Part shown: piece by piece, positions 52,478 through 59,534 of the stretch
Position numbering within the stretch: position 1 is the first letter of the stretch
How the letters are laid out: every line of letters starts with the position of its first letter
DNA from: Streptomyces tauricus
GTDB lineage: Bacteria; Actinomycetota; Actinomycetes; Streptomycetales; Streptomycetaceae
Length of the DNA: 64,000 nt
NCBI RefSeq assembly: GCF_014650955.1
Contig: NZ_BMVY01000032.1
Coordinates: forward strand, 39,869 to 103,868
Direction: 5' to 3'
Made by a program: the position numbers and the translations under genes
Notes under the pieces: generated by a model
Told to the model about the DNA's origin: nothing
Database searches by the model: none
The model's input: the letters and a program-made list of their open reading frames with translations, nothing else

Positions 52478-52627
52478 GGCGGTGCTCCTTCGGGGGAACT
52501 CCAACGTAGGCGGAGTGAGCGGGAGGAGGGCGATGAGCGGAACGAGCGGATGAGCTGAGCAGAGGGGAGAAGCGGCGGATCCCCGGGGTGGTGGGACGGC
52601 CGCGCCGGGATGCTGCCCGGTTAATTA

Positions 52628-52638
52628 ACCCACTGGGT
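52628..52638. promoter_or_regulatory. Palindrome in the transporter upstream region
   Basis: ACCCACTGGGT is a perfect odd palindrome, flanked by TAAC and GTTA half sites (52626-52643) in an AT-rich patch (TTAATTAACC) upstream of the transporter. Possibly the TetR binding site for this promoter; it resembles the 53537 site only partly. Confidence 0.4.
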
Positions 52639-52736
52639 AGTTAGTAGTGGCTGGCTACGGATGTTGCGCTCACGTTTCCCGGGTGTCAAGAGGTCGTGCC
52701 GAAGGATCTTGGGGCTGCCGGGGCTGCCGGGGCTGC

Positions 52737-53402
52737 TCAGCCGGTCGCGCGGTCCGCCGTCAGGTAGGCGATGACCATGTCGCCGAGCATGCTCCGGTAG
52801 TGCTCGCGCTGCGCGGGGTCGACCAGGTCGCGGCCGAACAGGGCGCCGAAGGTGTGCCGGTTGGCGACCCGGAAGAAACAGTACGAACTGATCATCGCGT
52901 GCAGGTCCACGGCGTCGACGTCGGCCGTGAACAGGCCCGACTCCCGCCCCGACTCCAGGATGCGGCGGATCACGTCGAGCGCGGGCGAGCCGATCCTGCC
53001 GAGCTTCTCGGAGCCGGCGATGTGCTCGGCCCCGTGGATGTTCTCGATGCTGACCAGCCGGATGAAGTCCGGGTGCGCCTCGTGGTGGTCGAAGGTCAGC
53101 TCGGCCAGCCGCCTGATGGCCGCGACCGGGTCGAGATGCTCGACGTCCAGCCCCTGCTCCGCCTCCCGGATGACGCCGTACGACCGCTCCAGCACGGCGG
53201 TGAACAGCTGCTCCTTGCCGCCGAAGTAGTAATAGATCATCCGCTTAGTGGTCCGGGTGCGGGCGGCGATCTCGTCGACCCTGGCCCCGTCGTAGCCGGC
53301 CCGGGCGAACTCCTGGGTCGCCACGTCGAGGATCTCGGCCCTCGTGCGGGCGGCGTCACGGATGCGTCCGTTCGGCCTTGCCGGTTCTTCGACGCTGGTC
53401 AT
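52737..53402 (-). CDS. TetR-family regulator of the shikimate/protocatechuate genes
   Basis: 221 residues. HTH: RAEILDVATQEFARAGYDGA, RVDEIAARTRTTKRMIYYYF, GGKEQLFTAVLERSYGVIRE. The C-terminal domain (LTFDHHEAHPDFIRLVSIEN) matches regulators found beside quinate/shikimate genes. ATG at 53402 with GAAGGAA upstream. It is divergent from the shikimate dehydrogenase gene and lies between it and the transporter. A near-perfect 24-bp palindrome next to the shikimate dehydrogenase start is its probable operator. Confidence 0.92.
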   Translation of the reverse strand: MTSVEEPARPNGRIRDAARTRAEILDVATQEFARAGYDGARVDEIAARTRTTKRMIYYYFGGKEQLFTAVLERSYGVIREAEQGLDVEHLDPVAAIRRLAELTFDHHEAHPDFIRLVSIENIHGAEHIAGSEKLGRIGSPALDVIRRILESGRESGLFTADVDAVDLHAMISSYCFFRVANRHTFGALFGRDLVDPAQREHYRSMLGDMVIAYLTADRATG

Positions 53403-53536
53403 CGGGTTCCTTCGGTTCCTTCCGGCTCTTTCGGGTTCTCCCGGGCGAAGCCGGTGCCCGCGATTGTAGAAGCAGGGGCCGTCGTGTCGCTCAGGAGTCC
53501 GCCGGGCCTTCCCGTGGCTACGCGATGCTGGTATAG

Positions 53537-53560
53537 CTAACGTACTGGTTCGTACATTAG
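53537..53560. promoter_or_regulatory. Candidate TetR operator of the shikimate genes
   Basis: CTAACGTAC and GTACATTAG, separated by TGGTTC, match except at the fifth position. A TATAGC hexamer overlapping its left edge (53532-53537) is a plausible -10 for the shikimate dehydrogenase, so binding would block initiation. Confidence 0.65.
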
Positions 53561-53582
53561 TGAGCTGCTCGGGAGGTCCGTC

Positions 53583-54470
53583 GTGGTCGCCGTGGTCAAG
53601 GACTCGTATCTCGTCGGACTGATCGGCGCGGGCATCGGCCCCTCGCTCAGCCCGGCCCTGCACGAGCGGGAGGCCGACCGGCAGGGCCTGCGGTATCTGT
53701 ACCGGCTCATCGACATCGACGCGCTCGGTGTCGCGCCGGAGGCGGTGGGGGACCTGGTACGGGCCGCCCGCGACCTGGGCTTCGACGGGCTGAACATCAC
53801 CCACCCCTGCAAGCAGCTCGTCATCGAGCACCTGGACGGGCTCGCCCCGCAGGCCGAGGCGCTCGGCGCGGTGAACACCGTCGTCTTCGACGGCGGCGGG
53901 CGCGCGATCGGACACAACACGGACGTCACCGGCTTCGCCGCGTCCTTTGCGCGCGGGCTGCCCGACGCCCGGCTGGAGCGGGTGGTGCAGCTGGGCGCGG
54001 GAGGAGCGGGGGCGGCCGTCGCGCACGCCCTGCTGACGCTCGGGGCGGGGTCCGTCACCGTGGTGGACGCGCTGCCGGACCGGGCCGCTTCGCTGGCCGC
54101 CGGGCTGAACCGGCAGTTCGGGGCGGGGCGGGCGGACGCGGGTGGTCCGGAGCGGTTGGCCGCGCTGCTCGCCGGGGCCGACGGTGTCGTGCACGCCACG
54201 CCCACGGGGATGGCCGCGCATCCCGGGCTGCCGTTCGCGGTGGAGTTGCTGCGGCCGTCGTTGTGGGTGGCCGAGGTGGTCTACCGGCCGCTGGAGACGG
54301 AGTTGCTGCGGGTCGCGCGGGGGGTGGGGTGTGCGGTGCTCGACGGCGGGGGGATGGCTGTTTTCCAGGCCGCGGACGCGTTCCGGCTGTTCACGGGGAG
54401 GGAGGCGGACGCTTCGCGGATGCTGGTGGACATCTCCGAACTGGCCGGATCCCTCCGGGCGGGCACGTGA
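53583..54470 (+). CDS. aroE: Shikimate (quinate/shikimate) dehydrogenase
   Basis: 295 residues. Substrate-binding half: GLIGAGIGPSLSPALHEREA with the Ser residues that hold the carboxylate, and GLNITHPCKQLVIEHLD with the catalytic Lys. The Rossmann half has VVQLGAGGAGAAVAHALLTL and ATPTGMAAHPGLP. The sequence is the catabolic YdiB/QsuD-like type, with Asp (VVDALPDR) after strand 2, suggesting NAD rather than NADP. It would oxidise shikimate or quinate to the 3-dehydro compound. GGGAGGT precedes the GTG. A four-unit repeat cluster separates it from the dehydratase gene. Confidence 0.92.
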   Translation: MVAVVKDSYLVGLIGAGIGPSLSPALHEREADRQGLRYLYRLIDIDALGVAPEAVGDLVRAARDLGFDGLNITHPCKQLVIEHLDGLAPQAEALGAVNTVVFDGGGRAIGHNTDVTGFAASFARGLPDARLERVVQLGAGGAGAAVAHALLTLGAGSVTVVDALPDRAASLAAGLNRQFGAGRADAGGPERLAALLAGADGVVHATPTGMAAHPGLPFAVELLRPSLWVAEVVYRPLETELLRVARGVGCAVLDGGGMAVFQAADAFRLFTGREADASRMLVDISELAGSLRAGT

Positions 54471-54479
54471 GGGGGAGCT

Positions 54480-54606
54480 GGGCGCACAGTTCCCCGCGCC
54501 CCTCAAGGCGAGAGACTGCGCCGTTCCCCGCACCCCTGAAAGCACAAGATCGCGCCGTTCCCCGCGCCCCTGAAAGCACAAGACTGCGCCGTTCCCCGCG
54601 CCCCTA
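54480..54606. repeat. Four REP-like half units between aroE and the dehydratase gene
   Basis: GTTCCCCGCGCCCCT-type units (one with CGCACCCC) occur near 54489, 54522, 54558 and 54593, spaced about 33-37 bases, joined by GAAAGCACAAGA-like linkers. All point the same way. They sit inside a presumed operon. Confidence 0.75.
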
Positions 54607-54644
54607 GGTGCAGGCGGACCATGTCGAGACCGAGGAGTTGCACT

Positions 54645-56450
54645 GTGCGTACGTCCATTGCCACCGTTTCTCTCAGTGGGGCTCTCACCGAGAAGCTCAC
54701 CGCTGCCGCTCGGGCCGGGTTCGACGGGGTCGAGGTTTTTGAGAACGATCTGCTGGCCAGTCCTCTCGCGCCGGAGGAGATCCGCGCCCGGTGTGCCGAT
54801 CTCGGGCTGAGCATCGACCTCTATCAGCCGATGCGTGACATCGAGGCCGTGCCGCAGGACGAGTTCCAGCGCAATCTGCGCCGGGCCGAGCACAAGTTCC
54901 GGCTCATGGAGCGGCTCGGCGCGGACACCGTCCTGGTGTGCTCCAGCGTCTCCCCCCTCGCCGTCGACGACGACGCGCTCGCCGCCTTCCACCTGCGCCG
55001 CCTCGCCGAACTCGCCGACGGCTTCGGCATCCGCGTCGCCTACGAGGCGCTGGCGTGGGGCCGGCACGTCAGCACGTACGACCACGCCTGGCGCATCGTC
55101 GAAGCCGCCGACCACCCGGCGCTCGGCACCTGTCTGGACAGTTTCCACATCCTCGCCCGCAGCTCCGATCCCAAGGACGTCGAGGGCATCGCGGACATCC
55201 CCGGCGAGAAGATCTTCTTCCTCCAACTGGCCGACGCCCCGCTGATGGCGATGGACGTCCTGCAGTGGAGCCGCCACTACCGCTGCTTCCCCGGACAGGG
55301 CGGCTTCGACATCGCCGGGCTCGTCCGGCAGGTGATCAAGGCCGGATATCAGGGGCCGCTCTCCCTCGAAGTCTTCAACGACGTGTTCCGGCAGGCGGAG
55401 GCCGGGCCGACCGCCGTCGACGCGCAGCGCTCGCTCCTCGTCCTCCAGGAGAGCGTCGGCCTCACCGCGCCGCCCGCGCCCGTCGTACCGACCGGCATCG
55501 CCTTCGCCGAACTGGTCAGCCCCGACGTCGAACCGGTCTCGGAACTCCTCGAAGCACTCGGCTTCGCCCGGACCGCCCGGCACCGCGGCAAGCCCGTCGA
55601 CCTGTGGCAGCAGGGCGAGGCCCGGGTGCTGCTCAACACCGGTCCGGGCGCCCGCCGTGACGGTACGCAACTCGCCGCCGTAGGGCTGGAATCACCGGAC
55701 CCGGCGGGCGCGGCCCGGCGTGCCGAATCACTGCTCGCCCCCGTGCTGCCGCGCCGCCGCACCCCCGAGGACGTGCCCCTGGACGCCGTTGCCGCGCCCG
55801 ACGGCACGGAACTCTTCTTCTGCGCCACCGGCCGCCCCGGACTGCCCGACTGGACAAGGGACTTCGAGCCCGTCGGACAGCCGGCGCCCGCCGACGGCGG
55901 CATCCGGCGCATCGACCACCTGGCCCTGACCCAGCCCTGGCACCAGTTCGACGAGGCCGCGCTCTTCCACCGCAGCGTTCTGGGGCTCGGCGCCCTGGAG
56001 AGCGTGGACGTCGCCGACCCGTACGGGCTGCTGCGCAGCCGTGCCGTCACCAACGCCGACGGCAGTGTCCGTATCGCCCTCGGTGTCGGCCCGGCCCCCA
56101 GCGCCGACGACGGTGACCGCGCCCAGCACATCGCGCTCGCCACCGACGACCTCGTGGCGGCGGCCCGCCGCTTCCGTGCCGCGGGCGGCCGGCTGCTGAC
56201 CATCCCCGCCAACTACTACGACGACCTCGCGGCCAAGTACGAGTTCGAGGAAGGGGAGTTGGAGACCTACCGCGAACTCGGCATCCTCTACGACCGGGAC
56301 GCGGACGGCGCCTTCCGCCACTGCTACACGGAGACGATCGGCCGGGTCTTCTTCGAACTGGTCCAGCGCGACGCGGGCTACCGCGGTTACGGCGCGCAGA
56401 ACGCCCCGGTGCGGCTGGCGGCGCAGCACGTACGGAGGCCCGTGCGCTGA
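54645..56450 (+). CDS. 3-dehydroshikimate dehydratase fused to HPPD-like domain (QsuB type)
   Basis: 601 residues from the GTG at 54645, with GAGGAG eight bases upstream. N-terminal sugar-phosphate-isomerase TIM barrel (1-275): RTSIATVSLSGALTEKLTAA, FDGVEVFEN, CLDSFHILAR, SLEVFND with metal-binding Glu and His residues. C-terminal 4-hydroxyphenylpyruvate dioxygenase-like VOC domain (about 290-600): metal ligands in RIDHLAL, QHIALAT and FFELVQR are all present. It converts 3-dehydroshikimate to protocatechuate; the HPPD-like part has no proven separate activity in this family to my knowledge. No protocatechuate ring-cleavage genes follow. Confidence 0.93.
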   Translation: MRTSIATVSLSGALTEKLTAAARAGFDGVEVFENDLLASPLAPEEIRARCADLGLSIDLYQPMRDIEAVPQDEFQRNLRRAEHKFRLMERLGADTVLVCSSVSPLAVDDDALAAFHLRRLAELADGFGIRVAYEALAWGRHVSTYDHAWRIVEAADHPALGTCLDSFHILARSSDPKDVEGIADIPGEKIFFLQLADAPLMAMDVLQWSRHYRCFPGQGGFDIAGLVRQVIKAGYQGPLSLEVFNDVFRQAEAGPTAVDAQRSLLVLQESVGLTAPPAPVVPTGIAFAELVSPDVEPVSELLEALGFARTARHRGKPVDLWQQGEARVLLNTGPGARRDGTQLAAVGLESPDPAGAARRAESLLAPVLPRRRTPEDVPLDAVAAPDGTELFFCATGRPGLPDWTRDFEPVGQPAPADGGIRRIDHLALTQPWHQFDEAALFHRSVLGLGALESVDVADPYGLLRSRAVTNADGSVRIALGVGPAPSADDGDRAQHIALATDDLVAAARRFRAAGGRLLTIPANYYDDLAAKYEFEEGELETYRELGILYDRDADGAFRHCYTETIGRVFFELVQRDAGYRGYGAQNAPVRLAAQHVRRPVR

Positions 56451-56572
56451 GCCGGCGGCACGGCCCTTCGCGGGTCCGGATGTCCGGAATTTTGGCTGAC
56501 GCCCCGTTCCGAACCTGGTGAGACTGGCAGGCGCACACCCCCGACAGGCACGAGCAGCGGAGGCGGACCGCC

Positions 56573-58135
56573 ATGCCGAACGGAGCGCAGACCCTGGTGG
56601 AAGGCCTCGTGGACGCGGGCGTCGACGTGTGCTTCGCCAACCCCGGTACCTCCGAGATGCACTTCGTGGCCGCCCTGGACGAGGTGCCGCGTCTGCGCGG
56701 AGTGCTCTGCCTCTTCGAAGGCGTGGCCACGGGAGCCGCCGACGGCTACGGGCGCATGGCCGGCAAACCCGCCTCCACACTGCTGCACCTGGGCCCCGGA
56801 CTCGCCAACGGCCTGGCCAACCTGCACAACGCCCGCCGCGCCGGCACCCCCGTCGTGAACGTCGTCGGTGACCACGCCCTGCACCACAAACGGCTGGACG
56901 CGCCCCTGGAGTCCGACATCGGGTCCCTCGCGCGCACCGTCTCCGGCTGGACCCGGCGTACGTATCGCGCCACCGACCTCGCGAGCGACGTGACCGAGGC
57001 CGTCGCCGCCGCGTACGGGCCGCCCGGCTCGGTGGCGACCCTGCTGGTGCCCGCCGACGTGTCCTGGTCGGAGGCGGGCAAGTCAGGTCAGCCGCAGGTC
57101 AGGACCGGGCCGCGCCCCGGGGCCGTGTCCGCGGCGGCCGTCGAGGAGGCGGCCGGGGCGCTGCGCTCCACCGAGCCCGCCGTGCTGCTCCTCGGCGGCG
57201 CGGCGACACACGGGCGCGGGCTGCGCGCCGCCGCCCGGATCGCCGCCGCGACCGGCGCCCGGCTGCTGTGCGAGACCTTCCCGGCCCGGCTGGAACGCGG
57301 CGCGGGACTGCCCGCGGTCAGCAGGCTCGCCTACCGGGAGGCGGACGCCTCCGCCCAACTGGCGGGCACACGACTGCTGTTGCTCGCCGGGACGGCCGAG
57401 CCGGTGACGTTCTTCGCCTACCCGGGGCAGAGCGGCCGGATCGTCCCGGACGGCTGCCGGGTACTGTCGGCGGCCACCGGGACAGAGGACGTCACGGCCG
57501 CGCTGGAGGCACTCGCGGACCTCCTGAAAAGTGCCGTGACCCCGATACCGCAGGCGCCCCTCCGGCCCGAGCGGCCCACCGGGGCGCTGACCGGGGAGAG
57601 CGCCGCCGCGGCGATCGGCGCGCTGCTCCCGGAACACGCGATCGTCGTCGACGAGGCGAACACCTCGGGCATCTGGCTGCCCGCAGCGACGGCGGGTGCC
57701 CCGCCCCACGACTGGCTCAGCCTCACCGGCGGAGCCATCGGACAGGGACTGCCCGCGGCCGTCGGCGCCGCACTCGCCGCGCCCGACCGGCCCGTGCTGG
57801 CCCTGGAGGCGGACGGCAGCGCCATGTACACCCTTCAGGCCCTGTGGACCATGGCCCGCGAGCAGCTCGACGTCACCACCGTGCTCTTCGACAACCGCTC
57901 GTACTCGGTCCTCAACCTGGAGCTCCGGTCCGTCGGCGCGACCGCCGCGGGTCCCCGGGCCACCGATCTGCTCGACCTGTCCCGTCCCGACCTGGACTTC
58001 GTGTCCCTGGCCCGCGGTATGGGCGTACCCGCCGAACGGGCCGTCACCGCCGAGCAGTTCGCCGTACTGCTGGACCGGGCCCTGGAGGAGCCCGGTCCCT
58101 GTCTCATCGAATGCGTCGTACCACCGCTGGCGTGA
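56573..58135 (+). CDS. Thiamine diphosphate-dependent enzyme, acetolactate synthase/benzoylformate decarboxylase-like
   Basis: 520 residues. The PYR domain has the catalytic Glu in LFEGVATGAADGYGRMAGKP; the central domain has VLLLGGAATHGRGLRAAARI; the PP domain has ALEADGSAMYTLQALWTMAR and VLFDNRSY with the Mg-binding Asp and Asn. It lacks the FAD-binding features that mark true acetolactate synthases, so a simple 2-oxo acid decarboxylase is as likely. GGAGG precedes the ATG. It follows the dehydratase gene on the same strand but after 122 bases and may be independent. It ends 19 bases from a convergent gene. Confidence 0.88.
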   Translation: MPNGAQTLVEGLVDAGVDVCFANPGTSEMHFVAALDEVPRLRGVLCLFEGVATGAADGYGRMAGKPASTLLHLGPGLANGLANLHNARRAGTPVVNVVGDHALHHKRLDAPLESDIGSLARTVSGWTRRTYRATDLASDVTEAVAAAYGPPGSVATLLVPADVSWSEAGKSGQPQVRTGPRPGAVSAAAVEEAAGALRSTEPAVLLLGGAATHGRGLRAAARIAAATGARLLCETFPARLERGAGLPAVSRLAYREADASAQLAGTRLLLLAGTAEPVTFFAYPGQSGRIVPDGCRVLSAATGTEDVTAALEALADLLKSAVTPIPQAPLRPERPTGALTGESAAAAIGALLPEHAIVVDEANTSGIWLPAATAGAPPHDWLSLTGGAIGQGLPAAVGAALAAPDRPVLALEADGSAMYTLQALWTMAREQLDVTTVLFDNRSYSVLNLELRSVGATAAGPRATDLLDLSRPDLDFVSLARGMGVPAERAVTAEQFAVLLDRALEEPGPCLIECVVPPLA

Positions 58136-58154
58136 CCCTGCGACGCGGGAGGGC

Positions 58155-59534
58155 TCAACCGTCCCAGACGCCGGGGTGGTCGCGGTGCGCCGACGTCAGA
58201 CCGTTCACGAAGAAGCGGTCGTAGTACTCCTCCTCGACGTGATGCGCCTGCAGCCAGACCCCCGGCACATGGATGGCGTCCGTGTGCGCCGGGAACCGCC
58301 GGTGCGTCTCGATGACGTACTCGCACACGTCCCGGGCGCAGTCGACGACCCGTGTCTCGTACTCACTGGCCTCGGCGAGATAGCGCTGGCCGTAGTCCTC
58401 CTTGTAGATCCGGGTGAAGACGTCCTTGTCCGTGTAGGTGCCGCCGGGCCCGAACTTCGCCTGGATGATCGCGTCCACGGCCGCCGACATCGACGGGTAC
58501 GCGGGCGGGCAGGCCGCCTCGATCAGCGGCTCGCCCTCGGGGGAGGTGAGCCCCACCGGGTGCGAGCGCAGGTTCGCGTACTTGGGCAGCGGTACGTGCC
58601 AGCGCCACACGTCGGCGAGCCGCCAGCGCGGGGTGACGAAGGTGAAGCCGAGCATCCTGCCGTACGCCCGCGAGTACTTCGGGTCGCCCAGGGCGATCAG
58701 CGGGTTGATCGAGGCGTGGATCCAGGCGCCCAGCCCCATCCCCTCGGCCGTGAGCATCAGGTTCTGCAGGAGCAGGTCCGCCTCGATCTGGGTGCGCATC
58801 GGGCCGAGCGCGCCCAGCGGCAGCTTCAGGTCGCCGTTCAGGAATCCGTTGCGCACCCACTTCCGTACCCCGGCGGGGCGGTAGAAGTTGCGGTCGTCGA
58901 CGAAGGTCGGGCGGGCCCCGTCCGGCTGCGTGAGCAGGTACATCAGCGCGTTGACGTACTGGTGGGACAGGTCGACCACCGGCAGGAACAGCGTCGTGCC
59001 GGGCAGGTTGGACAGGAACCGGTTCGAGTCGAGGTACGCCGGGAAGTCGCGCATCCCCTCGGCGACGTCGAGCCGGTGGTCCAGGACCCGCACCTTGGCC
59101 TGCTGGGCCCTGGCGACCAGCGTGGCGGCGTCGAAGGGCTCGTGCGGTGCGGGCTCCAGTTTGCGCAGATAGTACGTACCCGAGTCGTTGATCATGAAGA
59201 AGTGGGTGCCCTGCGCGTTGTCCGGGCTGCCCGCGGTCCGGCCCGCCATCGTGAGGTTGGGCTTGGCCATGATGGGCTTGCCGTCGCGCGGATCGTCGAA
59301 GGGCCGGTCCGGCATGGTCAGCCCGGTGGCACCCGTCAGCGCGATCAGTACCGCCTCCTCCAGCTCCGACAGCGGCTGCGGCGGGTGCTCGGAGCGGTGG
59401 CTCATGGACCCGGCCGGCACCGACGCGCCCCGGCTGACCCGGTGGGTGCGGCGGCGCCAGAGGGTCTCCAGGAGAGGCCGCGCCAGCAGGTCGTCGAGCC
59501 CCGGGTGTCCGGAGCGCCGCTCAGCCCGGCTCAC
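58155..59534 (-). CDS. Nitroreductase-like protein coupled to the heme dioxygenase
   Basis: 459 residues. The part YLLTQPDGARPTFVDDRNFY, then QIEADLLLQNLMLTAEGMGL, with GAWIHASINP, follows the FMN-dependent nitroreductase pattern (second subunit-interface half). The N-terminal 120 residues (HFFMINDSGTYYLRKLEPAP, LVARAQQAKVRVLDHRLDVA) are not standard for it, and the C-terminus (HHVEEEYYDRFFVNGLTSAH) is also unusual. So the identity is moderate. Its start at 59534 overlaps the end of the dioxygenase gene by 14 bases, so the two are translated together. It might supply electrons to, or reduce the hydroperoxide product of, its partner. Confidence 0.6.
   Translation of the reverse strand: MSRAERRSGHPGLDDLLARPLLETLWRRRTHRVSRGASVPAGSMSHRSEHPPQPLSELEEAVLIALTGATGLTMPDRPFDDPRDGKPIMAKPNLTMAGRTAGSPDNAQGTHFFMINDSGTYYLRKLEPAPHEPFDAATLVARAQQAKVRVLDHRLDVAEGMRDFPAYLDSNRFLSNLPGTTLFLPVVDLSHQYVNALMYLLTQPDGARPTFVDDRNFYRPAGVRKWVRNGFLNGDLKLPLGALGPMRTQIEADLLLQNLMLTAEGMGLGAWIHASINPLIALGDPKYSRAYGRMLGFTFVTPRWRLADVWRWHVPLPKYANLRSHPVGLTSPEGEPLIEAACPPAYPSMSAAVDAIIQAKFGPGGTYTDKDVFTRIYKEDYGQRYLAEASEYETRVVDCARDVCEYVIETHRRFPAHTDAIHVPGVWLQAHHVEEEYYDRFFVNGLTSAHRDHPGVWDG

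Noticed and set aside
52737..55670. 977-codon minus-strand open frame
   Set aside because: Only its last 221 codons (the TetR gene) are real; the rest is antisense to aroE and the dehydratase.
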